Program-made: the position numbers and the translations under genes
Shown: positions 26,403 through 34,237 of the stretch, in pieces
Layout of the letters: every line of letters begins with the position of its first letter
Numbering within the stretch: the first letter of the stretch is position 1
Source of the DNA: an uncultured Oscillospiraceae bacterium
GTDB lineage: Bacteria > Bacillota > Clostridia > Oscillospirales > Oscillospiraceae
Reading direction: 5' to 3'
Assembly (NCBI GenBank): GCA_910588105.1
Contig: CAJUQD010000010.1
Location: 1 to 64,000 of the forward strand
DNA length: 64,000 nucleotides
The notes under the pieces: model-generated
Seen by the model: the letters and a program-made list of their open reading frames with translations, nothing else
Database searches by the model: none
What the model was told of the DNA's origin: nothing

Positions 26403-26974
26403 GCGATTCTCACCCTCTGTCCCACATAAATCAGGTTGGGGTTGCGGATGTCCGGGTTGAGCTCCACAAGCCGTTCCAGCGCCGCGCCGTACTGCTGGGC
26501 GATCCCCCACAGGGTGTCCCCCTTTGCCACAATGTGCCACCGGCCCTGGGCGTCCTTCCCGCCCTGGCCGGCTCCGGCGCTGTCCGCCCCTGGCCTGGCG
26601 GACAGCGTCCCCTCCCCGTCCCCGTCCACAACCTCCCAAAACTCAAAGGAATACGCCACGTAGTCCCGCCTTGGCTCCTGCCGCAGCTCCAGCCCGGCGA
26701 ACCACGCCGTGGTGGTCATCCATACCGGGTGGACCAGCACCCCCGGCGTCTCCTCATAGAATATGCTGGCCAGCGCCTTGAACGTTTCATAGGCCCTCTC
26801 CCCGGCAAATTCCCCCTGGCCCCTGAGCACCCGCCTGGTCTGCCCCAGGCTCTGCACCCTGTACCTGCCGAAGGGGATCTTGTGCACCGCCAGCTTCCGT
26901 TCGAAGGCGATGGAATACACCCTGGGGTTGTGGGGCCATACAAAATTTTTAAACCGCATGGGTGAAAGGATCAT
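26399..26974 (-). CDS. LysM-containing tail protein XkdP-like
   Basis: 191 residues from ATG 26974 (AGGAGGGG upstream; ATG 26998 is in frame but poorly placed). The N-terminal ~120 residues resemble the XkdP/gp53-like tail-tube-end domain (FVWPHNPRVYSIAFERK ... YVAYSFEFWEV). A single LysM domain closes the protein (WHIVAKGDTLWGIAQQYGAALERL ... IYVGQRVRIA), as in PBSX XkdP and T4-type gp53. LysM here probably fits the baseplate interior or peptidoglycan. A Gly/Ala-rich linker joins the two. Confidence 0.88.
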   Translation of the reverse strand: MILSPMRFKNFVWPHNPRVYSIAFERKLAVHKIPFGRYRVQSLGQTRRVLRGQGEFAGERAYETFKALASIFYEETPGVLVHPVWMTTTAWFAGLELRQEPRRDYVAYSFEFWEVVDGDGEGTLSARPGADSAGAGQGGKDAQGRWHIVAKGDTLWGIAQQYGAALERLVELNPDIRNPNLIYVGQRVRIA

Positions 26975-27049
26975 ACCGTTCTCCCCTCCTGTCGTCATGT
27001 CACACCTCGGAGATTATCCGGCTGCTCCGGGCGCTCCGCGCTTCTGCGC

Positions 27050-27874
27050 TCAGAATATGGACATGCCGCCGTCATACCGCCGGCTGTCCCGCCGCACCGC
27101 CCGGTCCAGCTCGTCCACGGTGAGCTGCCTGGGCGCATCCCTCTCGTCCATCCGCACCGTCCGGCCTTCCGGCCCCCCTGCGGCCTGGAGCACGGGCCGG
27201 GCCGCCTGGGCGGTCCGCCGGTACAGTTCCTCCAGCCCCAGCCGCCCGTCCTCCGGCCCCCGGGGGGCGGAGGACGGCAGTTCCCTCTCCCTCCCCCGCC
27301 GCGCCCCCTCCCCCGGCCTCTCCGGCGGAATCGCCTTAAATTCCCCTTCCGGCCATTTCAGCGCCCTGGGTTCATCCCCGGCCTTCCGCCACACCGGGGC
27401 TTCGGACTGCCGCTCCCCCCCGGCAGGCTCCGGGGGACTTTGCCCCATTTCCTTCTCCGCCGCCCGTACCCCTTCGGCCTCCCAGGCCGCGGCCCGTGGG
27501 CCTGCCGCCCCGTCCGGCCTGCGCGCCATCCAGGTAAGCGCCGGGGCTTCCCCGGCCGTCCGGCCATCCGCCTCCCGCCGTTCCGGCCCGTCCGCCCCTT
27601 CCTCCCGCCAAAGGCTCCGCGCCGCCCCCTCCGGCGGGCCGGACGCACCCTCAGCCCGGTTATCCCCGCCCCTGGGGAGGGACGGCCGCCCGCTCTCCTC
27701 CAGCAGCCCGTCCTCCTCCCCGAAGGACGGCCCATCCCCCGCGCCATCCCCCGCGCCATCCCCCGCTTCCGGCCCGCCTCCGGGGACAGCGGGAACCTCC
27801 GTCTCCAGCTCCAGCTTCGGCCCGTCGCCGTCGCCGTCCGTCTGCTCTTCCACCAGCTCCAGCAGCTCCTCCAC
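27050..27874 (-). CDS. Low-complexity protein in the tape-measure position
   Basis: 274 residues from GTG 27874, four bases after the chaperone frameshift product ends; the ribosome site is weak. The sequence is dominated by Gly, Pro, Glu, Arg and Ala (for example a triple GDGA repeat near 38-48) and should be intrinsically disordered. Only the last ~45 residues look folded (LTVDELDRAVRRDSRRYDGG). In contractile tails this slot holds a long helical tape measure of 600 or more residues with membrane-like segments; none is seen here. It is either a very short, divergent tape measure or a replacement. The base composition, third positions included, agrees with the neighbours, so it does not look like decay. 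Confidence 0.6.
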   Translation of the reverse strand: MEELLELVEEQTDGDGDGPKLELETEVPAVPGGGPEAGDGAGDGAGDGPSFGEEDGLLEESGRPSLPRGGDNRAEGASGPPEGAARSLWREEGADGPERREADGRTAGEAPALTWMARRPDGAAGPRAAAWEAEGVRAAEKEMGQSPPEPAGGERQSEAPVWRKAGDEPRALKWPEGEFKAIPPERPGEGARRGRERELPSSAPRGPEDGRLGLEELYRRTAQAARPVLQAAGGPEGRTVRMDERDAPRQLTVDELDRAVRRDSRRYDGGMSIF

Positions 27875-27878
27875 CCGG

Positions 27879-28501
27879 TCAATCAGCGCCCCCGCCCCCT
27901 TTCAGCTGTTCATACCGCGCCCAGTCAAACCCCTGGTTGACCTCCCAGCTCCCCCTGGGCGCGCCGCACACCGGGCAGGGCTCCTCTTCCGCCTGTGTCC
28001 GGCATGCGGGACACAGCCGGGCCAGCTCCTCCTCCCGGTCCAGCGCCAGGTTGAGGGCGCACCAGAGGTAATCCCGGTCGGTCATCCGTTTCGCCCGCTC
28101 CTCGGTGGGCAGAGCGCCGAACATGCGGAGCACGCGCCACTGAAGGCGCTCATAAGGCGCGTGCTCCAGGCTTTTTTTCGCCGCTCGATCTCCTGTTCCC
28201 CGTCCAGGGCGGAGGGGTTGTGCTCCCGGTTAAACGCCGCCCAGGCGTCGGACAGCCGGGCGATATCCTCCACCCGCAGCCCCTCCAGCGCCGCCGCGCC
28301 GTCGCTAAACACGGCCTTTCCGTGCCGTTCCAGCGCCTTGGCAATGAGGCAGGCGTTGCGGCAGAGCGCCCGTTCCCTGCCGTCCCGGGCCAGCCCGTCC
28401 CCCTCCCGGCGGGCGTCCAGCACCTCCCGTGCGGACAGCAGCCGCAGCCGGCCCTCCTTCACCCTCACCCCGTCGGGGCCGTTCCAGAAACCGCCCCCCA
28501 T
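27879..28501 (-). CDS. Tail assembly chaperone, -1 frameshift product (G-T)
   Basis: About 207 residues if ribosomes slip back one base at A_AAA_AAA (28178-28172). The first 110 residues are those of the unshifted protein; the next 97 come from the overlapping frame ending at 27879. The T part has helices (SLEHAPYERLQWRVLRMFGALP, DRDYLWCALNLALDREEELARL) and a four-cysteine zinc-ribbon-like segment (LCPACRTQ ... CPVCGAP). In phage tails the G and GT forms coat the tape measure during assembly. The T frame has no ribosome site of its own, supporting synthesis by slippage. Confidence 0.85.
28082..28501 (-). CDS. Tail assembly chaperone, unshifted form (G, XkdN-like)
   Basis: 139 residues from ATG 28501, two bases before the tube gene stop. 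Position directly after the tube gene and size match XkdN/gpG chaperones. Helical throughout (LLSAREVLDARREGDGLA, IARLSDAWAAFNREHNP). After the slippery site at codons 109-110 the zero-frame tail is a Ser/Cys/Arg-rich stretch without visible fold (AFSGACSACSALC), which is expected when the real C-terminal domain sits in the -1 frame. No paralogue elsewhere in the window. Confidence 0.82.
   Translation of the reverse strand: MGGGFWNGPDGVRVKEGRLRLLSAREVLDARREGDGLARDGRERALCRNACLIAKALERHGKAVFSDGAAALEGLRVEDIARLSDAWAAFNREHNPSALDGEQEIERRKKAWSTRLMSAFSGACSACSALCPPRSGRNG
28127..28178 (-). promoter_or_regulatory. Programmed -1 ribosomal frameshift element
   Basis: A slippery heptamer A_AAA_AAA (28178-28172), read in frame as AAA AAA, is followed after four bases by a perfect 12-bp stem: GGAGCACGCGCC (28167-28156) pairs with GGCGCGTGCTCC (28138-28127) across a 17-base loop. 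Slippery site plus downstream stem is the textbook -1 signal and sits exactly where tail chaperone genes shift. Confidence 0.9.
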
Positions 28502-28502
28502 C

Positions 28503-28916
28503 TTATGCCGCCGTCTCCATCCGGCGGCGGGCCACCAGGGTGAGCTTTTCCACCACCGTCTTGCCCAGCTGGGCGTCCTCCTCAATGCCGCTCCACTGGC
28601 AGTCGGAGTAGATCACCTTTCGGTCCGGCTTGCAGATCACCAGGGAAAAGTTTCTCATGTCATAGAAGCTCAGCCCGTCGGCAATGGCCTTGTCGGTGGC
28701 ATACAGCCGGGTGAGCTGGATCACATAGCTCTGGGGCCCCTGGACGGTGGCCACCGGCTCCTCCTCGCCAAATGCCTCCACGGAGTAGGAGCTGCGGGTG
28801 GTCTTGCAGTTGTAGCTCTGCACCACCGCCACCTTCTGGCCGTCCAGCTCCAGCCAGATATCAGAGCTGGTTGGGAACCCCGCCGCACCCAGCCCCGCGC
28901 TGAAATTCGTACTCAA
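28503..28916 (-). CDS. Tail tube protein, XkdM-like
   Basis: 137 residues, starting at a TTG preceded by GAGGAGG at seven bases; no better start exists. It begins with a flexible Gly/Ala segment and then has a beta-barrel pattern typical of myophage tube proteins (VAVVQSYNCKTTRSSYSVEAFGEEEPVATVQG, YVIQLTRLYATD, NFSLVICKPDRKVIYSDCQW). Size matches XkdM (~148). It sits directly after the sheath gene, the invariant order in contractile tails. About 50 bases separate the two. Confidence 0.9.
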   Translation of the reverse strand: MSTNFSAGLGAAGFPTSSDIWLELDGQKVAVVQSYNCKTTRSSYSVEAFGEEEPVATVQGPQSYVIQLTRLYATDKAIADGLSFYDMRNFSLVICKPDRKVIYSDCQWSGIEEDAQLGKTVVEKLTLVARRRMETAA

Positions 28917-28967
28917 TCAAATTCCTCCTCGCATTCACAATGGTTCCGCGCCGTCCGCTTCTCCACG

Positions 28968-30002
28968 CTATACGGTAATATGCGCGCTCAGCCACACCTG
29001 GTTGAGCCCGTGGGCCACGGTGAACGCGAATTCCACCAGGCACACGGTGGGGTCGCTGTCCAGCGCCGACACGGTCACGTCCTCATAGCCGTCGATGACC
29101 TCCCGGCCCACCCGCTTCTCCAGCTCCATCACCACCAGCGAGCGGATGGCCCCCCGGCTCTGGGGGGTGTTCTTGGCCCGGCTGAACTTGGCGCGCAGGG
29201 CGCTGCGGATGCCCGGTATCACCTCGTCCACCACTAGAATCGTACTCAGCTCCCGCCATGTGGCGTCCGCCGCCCCGCCGGTCTTGGTCCGGGTGGTGAC
29301 GCCGCGCACCACGTAGCACGATCCCGCCAGCGTCTCCAGGGCTGTCACGCCCCCCTGCACCAGCAGGTCCACCTCCCTGTCGTCGTAGTTCCGCCCCAGG
29401 CCCTCCAGCCCATACAGCTGCGCGCCCCCCAGGGGCAGGGCCGGGTCGGAGCTCCCCGCCACGGCCCCGGCCACGGCGGCGGCGCACAGCGCCCCGCCGG
29501 ATCCGTCCTCCATGCCGGGCGCCACCAGCACCATCCGCTCGCAGTTGAGCTGCGCGGCGCGCTGGGTGAGCTGTTCCACATCCTCGCCGTCCTCGCCGCC
29601 CACCACGGCGATGCGCTCCCGCCGGGCGGCGGAGCACTCCAGAACCACGTCCTTCAGCGCCTGCTGCACCGCCAGCTCGGTGCTGTCGCACACCGCCACG
29701 TCCACATCCTCCAGCGCCGCCATCACGGCGAAGGCCGCGTCGTAGTCCCCCCCGGCGGGTATGCCGTACACCATGCCCGCGCCGTTGCGGATGGCCGCCT
29801 GGGCCATCCGGCTCAGGACGCAGTCCCCCACGTCCGCCGCCGCCCGGCTGTAACTGGTCCACTGGTAGCACTTCTCCAGCTCCGCCTTGTCCACAGCGGC
29901 CACCACCGCCACATTGCCGCCCCCTGCGGCGGCGGCGGTGAGGCTGGACGCCTCATAGGAGGAATACACCCCCGGTCTCTCATGCTTGGTCACCGCGCTC
30001 AT
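28968..30002 (-). CDS. Contractile tail sheath protein, XkdK-like
   Basis: 344 residues, start ATG 30002 overlapping the previous stop (ATGA). It has the sheath pattern: an N-terminal beta arm beginning ERPGVYSSYEA, an inner domain, and a C-terminal domain with KFSRAKNTPQSRGAIRSLVVMELEKRVGREVI and the final strand of the handshake arm (FAFTVAHGLNQVWLSAHITV). The arms link neighbouring subunits in extended and contracted sheaths. It is near the short end for sheath proteins, without extra outer domains. Its presence shows a contractile (myovirus-type) tail. Confidence 0.92.
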   Translation of the reverse strand: MSAVTKHERPGVYSSYEASSLTAAAAGGGNVAVVAAVDKAELEKCYQWTSYSRAAADVGDCVLSRMAQAAIRNGAGMVYGIPAGGDYDAAFAVMAALEDVDVAVCDSTELAVQQALKDVVLECSAARRERIAVVGGEDGEDVEQLTQRAAQLNCERMVLVAPGMEDGSGGALCAAAVAGAVAGSSDPALPLGGAQLYGLEGLGRNYDDREVDLLVQGGVTALETLAGSCYVVRGVTTRTKTGGAADATWRELSTILVVDEVIPGIRSALRAKFSRAKNTPQSRGAIRSLVVMELEKRVGREVIDGYEDVTVSALDSDPTVCLVEFAFTVAHGLNQVWLSAHITV

Positions 30003-30502
30003 TCCATTCTCCCCTTCACTTCAAAGTCGGTAAACGCGCCTGTATCCCCGTCCGCCCGGGCGGTCAGCCACGCCCCGCACCGGCAGGCCACCTCCTGGCG
30101 GTACAGTCCGTCCCGTTCCAAAAACTCCACCCGGCCCATCCGCACCTCCAGGGCGGGCAGGCCCGCCGCACCCCGCCACGCCAGGCACTCCACGGCGGCC
30201 TCCGCCGCTTTGCGGCAGGCGTCTCCGCCCCCGTCCCTGGGCGCGAAGATATCCAGCGCCAGCGTCAGCTCCGCCCGGCGCCCAAAGACCTCCCCCTCCC
30301 GGCCGGTCTCCGGGTCTTTGCCCACGCCCAGGTAGTCCTGGAACCCGCCGGACGCGCACGCCACCTTGCTCACGGCCACCGCCGCCACCGCCTCCCGCCA
30401 CCGGGCAGCGGCGGCGCAGTCCATGGCGGCCACGGCGTTCAGCCCAGCCTGCCGCAGCTGCTCCGCCACACCGTCCCGCCACGCGTTCAGCGCCCCGTTC
30501 AC
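29999..30502 (-). CDS. Tail completion / terminator-like protein
   Basis: 167 residues from GTG 30502, which overlaps the previous stop (GTGA) and has GGAG eight bases upstream; an ATG at 30538 would overlap by 40 bases. Alpha/beta composition (ALNAWRDGVAEQLRQAGL, AELTLALDIFAPRDGG, ACRKAAEAAVECLAW) and position just before the sheath fit the tail-terminator slot (XkdJ region). Assigned mainly from order. Confidence 0.55.
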   Translation of the reverse strand: MNGALNAWRDGVAEQLRQAGLNAVAAMDCAAAARWREAVAAVAVSKVACASGGFQDYLGVGKDPETGREGEVFGRRAELTLALDIFAPRDGGGDACRKAAEAAVECLAWRGAAGLPALEVRMGRVEFLERDGLYRQEVACRCGAWLTARADGDTGAFTDFEVKGRME

Positions 30503-30834
30503 GGCCTGTTCTCCCCGCAGGGCCGCAGCGCCATCCACAGGTGGGTGACCTGTCCGCCCACCCAGATGGGCCGCACCGTCATCACCTCATAGCGCCCGCC
30601 GCCCCATTCCAGCCAGCCTCCCGGGCCGGTCCGGTCCAGGGGCAGCCCCGGCTCGGCCAGCCCCAGGAAGCGATCCTGGGTATAGCTTCCCAGCGCCCCG
30701 GCGGTGTACTGCCAGTCGGCGCGGGTCATGGGCTGGACAATGGCCATACCCCGGCCCGCCTCGGTCCCGTCCTCCCGGCAGCACACCATCTCCTGCCCAT
30801 AGGTCTTGATGACCCACTCAAACGCCTCGATCAA
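30499..30834 (-). CDS. Head-tail joining protein (putative)
   Basis: 111 residues with many aromatic and beta-prone segments (QYTAGALGSYTQDRFLGLA, GGWLEWGGGRYEVMTVRPIWVGGQVTHLWMAL). Position between the gp6-like connector and the tail terminator corresponds to the head-closure/stopper slot in PBSX-like operons. It overlaps both neighbours by four bases. I do not recognise a named family from sequence alone. Confidence 0.5.
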   Translation of the reverse strand: MIEAFEWVIKTYGQEMVCCREDGTEAGRGMAIVQPMTRADWQYTAGALGSYTQDRFLGLAEPGLPLDRTGPGGWLEWGGGRYEVMTVRPIWVGGQVTHLWMALRPCGENRP

Positions 30835-31178
30835 CCTTCCACCCCCCGAAACACAAACCCCTCGTCCTTGAGGAACGGCCCCATGAGCTCAAGGGCCTTC
30901 CGGGCCAGCGTCCCGCCGCCCCCGGCCTCCCTTCGCACTGAGATATCCCCCGCCGACAGGGCGGTGACACCCTCCAGCCCCCGGCCTTCCCGTAGCCAGT
31001 CCATGGCCAGCCACGCCGCCGCCAGGGGGTAGGCCCCCCGGCAGTCCTCCGCCGTGAGGCCGTCCTTCAGCCTCCGGTCCAGCGCCTGGCAGGCCGCCGC
31101 GCACAGGGTGCGCAGCGCCTCTTCATCCTGTCCCGCGCCCCCCAGGGCCTGGACCAGCTCCAAAACCTGTTCCGTCAT
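30831..31178 (-). CDS. Head-tail connector, gp6/adaptor-like (putative)
   Basis: 115 residues from ATG 31178. Mostly helical (EQVLELVQALGG, DEEALRTLCAAACQALDRRLKD, AYPLAAAWLAMDWLRE), the expected fold of gp6/gp15-type adaptors that bind below the portal. A longer upstream frame is open but runs back through the protease gene and lacks a start signal. The ribosome site is weak (GGGGCGCGG), so translation may depend on the protease gene just before it. Confidence 0.55.
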   Translation of the reverse strand: MTEQVLELVQALGGAGQDEEALRTLCAAACQALDRRLKDGLTAEDCRGAYPLAAAWLAMDWLREGRGLEGVTALSAGDISVRREAGGGGTLARKALELMGPFLKDEGFVFRGVEG

Positions 31179-31191
31179 GCCGCCGCGCCCC

Positions 31192-32061
31192 CTAAATGAG
31201 AAACGCCCCGTCGCCCCTGCCGCCCGGGGCGTCCTCCCGGCGGTAGCCCAGCTGCGCCTCCGGCGCCAGCAGCTTGTCCGCCCTGCCCCGGTACAGCTTG
31301 ATGAGCCCCAGCAGCTCCTCCTCGTCCAGCTTGCCGGCCACCTTTTCCAGCAGGGCATGGCCCGCGCCCTGTTCGGCGATGCCCGCCAGCCGCACCAGCT
31401 CCCGGCGCAGGCTTTTCAGGTACTTCCGCCCCAGCCGGGCTTCCGCTTCCGTCCGTCCCCCGGCGCTTTTGATGACCCCCGCCTTCCGCTGGGCGGGCAC
31501 CGCCACGAAGGACCACTCATAGGCGTCGGACGCCCCGGTGAGCACCCCGCAGCACAGCTGTCCGCCGTACTCCTCCCCCTTCTCGTGGGGGCAGGAATCC
31601 AGCTCCCCGCCGCACACGGAGCACAGCACCCTGTCCACCGCGCACCCCACGCTGACCTCCCGCTTGATCCCCCCGTCGATCTCGGCGATGAGGGCGGCGT
31701 TCTCCTGGGTGCGCATCATGTACGCCCACCCCTTCAGGTAGCGGCAGGGCCGCCCGTCGGAGGTGAGCGTCCCGTCCCCGCCCACCACCTGGGTGCGGTA
31801 AATCCGGGCCGTCTGCCCCCGGGCGGACCACTGGTGGTCGAATACCCCGGCCACCCCCACGAACAGGGGGGCCAGCTGGTCCAGCGTCTCGTCGCCGAAC
31901 CGCTCGAAATCCCGGTCTATGTCGTTGTCGCACAGCCGCAGGGCGAAGGTGTACACCTCGTCCGCCCCCAGCTCCCTCCGGCTCAGGGCGTTGATGAGGG
32001 CCAGCTCCTCCCCGTCCGGCGTGCCGATCCCTTTGACCGCCGCGTCCTTACAAATTTCCAT
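31192..32061 (-). CDS. Prohead protease with scaffold-like tail
   Basis: 289 residues from ATG 32061 (GAGGAGGGG six bases upstream). The herpesvirus-type serine protease fold is indicated by His76 (VFDHQWSARG) and Ser137 (KREVSVGCAV), the usual catalytic pair, and by YEWSFVAVPAQRKAG after it. Between them and that motif lies a zinc-knuckle-like insertion (Cys147, Cys150, Cys157, His159). From about residue 210 a charged helical tail (RKYLKSLRRELVRLAG) resembles an internal scaffold. It should mature the capsid during assembly. It starts within the end of the portal gene. Confidence 0.82.
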   Translation of the reverse strand: MEICKDAAVKGIGTPDGEELALINALSRRELGADEVYTFALRLCDNDIDRDFERFGDETLDQLAPLFVGVAGVFDHQWSARGQTARIYRTQVVGGDGTLTSDGRPCRYLKGWAYMMRTQENAALIAEIDGGIKREVSVGCAVDRVLCSVCGGELDSCPHEKGEEYGGQLCCGVLTGASDAYEWSFVAVPAQRKAGVIKSAGGRTEAEARLGRKYLKSLRRELVRLAGIAEQGAGHALLEKVAGKLDEEELLGLIKLYRGRADKLLAPEAQLGYRREDAPGGRGDGAFLI

Positions 32062-33196
32062 TCTTCCCCTCCTCAATGGCCCGCGCCTGGGCCCGGTAAA
32101 GCGCCGCCCTGGCCTCGGACTCCTCGTCCTGGAGGTTTACGTCCAGCCAGTCCACCTCCACCTGGTCGTCATACCCCTTCAGCCGCAGCCACCACTCGCA
32201 GATGCGCTCCACCACCGGCTCCAGGCTGCGCCGGATGGCGGCGATCTCGCTGGTGAGTATGTCGGCCTGCTGTGCGCTCATCCGCTCGGTGGACGACCAG
32301 CTCAGCCCCAGCAGGAAGGGGGGTATGCCCGTCTTGGCCACCAGCTGCTCCAAAATCTGCCGCACCGGGACCTCGCTGTCCAGCACCTGGCTGTCCGCCC
32401 CGATGGCGCGTATCTCCACGTCCCCGGCGCACACAAAATCCCGCACGGTCCCGTCCCTTCCCGCCTGCATGGCGGCGCTCCACTCCCGGGCCACCTGGGC
32501 GCACCGCTCCTGGGCGGCCCCGTCCTCGCCCTTGCACACCACGGCAAAGCGCACATTGCCCGTCCGCTCCCAGTTCTTGCCCACGGCCTGGAAGATTTTC
32601 ACCAGAATCTCCGCCAAAAACGGCATGGAGCGCAGCATGGAAACGCCGTAGGGCGCGCCGGTCTCAGGCTGGTGGGGGGTGAACAGCAGCAGTCCCTGCC
32701 GGGGCAGCTCCCGCGCCGTCCCGCCGCTGTCCCGCAGGCACAGCGCGAAGTCCAGCGGGCTGTCCCCCTCCTTGATTTCGATGCGGTCCACATCGCCGCA
32801 CAGCACCGCGGCGATGTCCCGCCCGTCGGGGCTGGGGATGATCTCGCCCACCGCCCTGCCGCACACGAGCATGGAATCCAGGTACTGATCCAGGAAGGCC
32901 TGGAGGCCCCGCTGGCCCCGCCCCACGCTCACCGTGCGCACAAACCGGTCCAGCCCCTCCTGGGCCTTCCCGTCCCGGCAGACGACCCGCAGCCCACCGC
33001 ACAGCCGCACCAGCTTGCCGATGGCGGCATCCACCACGGGGACTGCCTCCCGGACGGCTCGGTACAAGGCCGTCTCCCCCCTGCCCAGGGGGATATACCC
33101 GTCCAACTGGATAAATGGGTGGCGGCCGGTGTCCCGGAGCTGGGCGGCGGCGGCCGCCATCCCCCACTCCTTTCTTTTCCGCACCGGCAGCCCCAT
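32048..33196 (-). CDS. Portal protein
   Basis: 382 residues. It shows the portal pattern: an N-terminal clip region (ETALYRAVREAVPVVDAAIGKLVRL), a stem, the wing, and the helical crown region with IPPFLLGLSWSSTERMSAQQADILTSEIAAIRRSLEPVVERI, which is highly typical of phage portals. Twelve copies would form the DNA entry ring that binds the terminase. The ATG shares its A with the capsid stop (TGATG). It is encoded after the capsid gene, the reverse of the usual portal-protease-capsid order. Confidence 0.88.
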   Translation of the reverse strand: MGLPVRKRKEWGMAAAAAQLRDTGRHPFIQLDGYIPLGRGETALYRAVREAVPVVDAAIGKLVRLCGGLRVVCRDGKAQEGLDRFVRTVSVGRGQRGLQAFLDQYLDSMLVCGRAVGEIIPSPDGRDIAAVLCGDVDRIEIKEGDSPLDFALCLRDSGGTARELPRQGLLLFTPHQPETGAPYGVSMLRSMPFLAEILVKIFQAVGKNWERTGNVRFAVVCKGEDGAAQERCAQVAREWSAAMQAGRDGTVRDFVCAGDVEIRAIGADSQVLDSEVPVRQILEQLVAKTGIPPFLLGLSWSSTERMSAQQADILTSEIAAIRRSLEPVVERICEWWLRLKGYDDQVEVDWLDVNLQDEESEARAALYRAQARAIEEGKNGNL

Positions 33197-34206
33197 CAGA
33201 CGCTGAGCACCCGGCTGGCGTCCTCAAAGATCTTGGCGTAGCCGGATATGGTGGTGATGGCGGCCCGCTCCATCTGCCGGTCGATGAGCTTGTCGTACTC
33301 CACCATCACGTCGCCCGCCTTGACCATCTCCAGGGCGTAATTTTTGTCCAGGCCGATGATCTTGCCCACGGGCACGGCGGAGGTGCGCAGCACCTTGGCC
33401 CCCAGGGGGGTGATGAGCCTGCCAGTGCCGTGGAAGTCCAGTCCGGCGGCGGCGTCCTGCATCTGCCGCAGGGCCAGCAGCATGGGCATGGTGTCGGCGC
33501 CCACCAGCAGGGTGTTGAGCTGGTAGGGCTCGAAGCTGTTCCAGAATGCCAGCAGATCTTTATAGGCCAGTGTGCCCGCCGTCTCCACAGCGCTGGCCTG
33601 GGCGGGGTTGCCGTTGCCGTCGCCGTTGACGATCACGTTGATGGCGTCCTCCAAATGCATCCGTCCGATCTGCGCGCCGATCTGCCGCAGGGTAACGGAG
33701 AACAGGTCCAGCTTCTGGAAGCGGATGGCCTCATAGGAGGCCACCAGCATCCGCCCCCGCTTGTGGAGCTTGACCAGGCTGTCCCGGGTGCGCACGGTGG
33801 TCTGGGGGATGGCGGCCCCCTCGGCCACCTGCTTGAGCTGCTTCTCATCCTCGGGCGCGGAGGTGATGGAGCGGTAGTCCATCCCCTCGATGAGGGTCTC
33901 GGTGGCGGTGATGTCGGGGAGGATGTTGGCCTCCTCCATGCCCACCTTCACCGCCCGGGCGATGTACTCGGGGAAGAGCACCGCCGACTGGGAGGTGGAA
34001 AAGAACTTGTCCACCAGGTCGGACCCGGCCCCCTTCACCCGGATGTCGAAGCGCTTGAGCTGCCGCTGGTAGGCGTCCAGCCCCTCCATCGCGGTGCCCC
34101 GGTACTGCTCGCTGGGGTCCAGCTTCTCCAGCACCTGGGTAAAGGACCTGCCCGCCTCGTGGTACATGCCCTTTTCCAGCTTTACGTTGTCAAATCTCTG
34201 CGCCAT
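33196..34206 (-). CDS. Major capsid protein, HK97 fold
   Basis: 336 residues from ATG 34206 (AAAGGAGGG upstream). An open frame continues upstream but only through a copy of repeat family A, so it is not coding. HK97-like features: a charged N-terminal arm, an E-loop region around 105-150 (ETLIEGMDYRSITSAPEDEKQLKQ), the spine helix (LRQIGAQIGRMHLEDAINVIVNGDG) and the A-domain (LLVGADTMPMLLALRQMQ ... MVEYDKLIDRQMERAAITT). It resembles the XkdG group. Full length, so heads could form. Confidence 0.88.
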   Translation of the reverse strand: MAQRFDNVKLEKGMYHEAGRSFTQVLEKLDPSEQYRGTAMEGLDAYQRQLKRFDIRVKGAGSDLVDKFFSTSQSAVLFPEYIARAVKVGMEEANILPDITATETLIEGMDYRSITSAPEDEKQLKQVAEGAAIPQTTVRTRDSLVKLHKRGRMLVASYEAIRFQKLDLFSVTLRQIGAQIGRMHLEDAINVIVNGDGNGNPAQASAVETAGTLAYKDLLAFWNSFEPYQLNTLLVGADTMPMLLALRQMQDAAAGLDFHGTGRLITPLGAKVLRTSAVPVGKIIGLDKNYALEMVKAGDVMVEYDKLIDRQMERAAITTISGYAKIFEDASRVLSV

Positions 34207-34237
34207 CAATAGCCCTCCTTTGATGTGTCCCGTGTTG

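Noticed and set aside
26880..29237. 785-codon plus-strand frame across the tail genes
   Set aside because: It lies antisense to the tube, chaperone and XkdP-like genes; composition is Ser/Pro/Arg noise.
22999..30002. Headless tailocin or type VI-like injector
   Set aside because: Complete head genes and an intact terminase are in the same operon, so a DNA-carrying particle is more likely.
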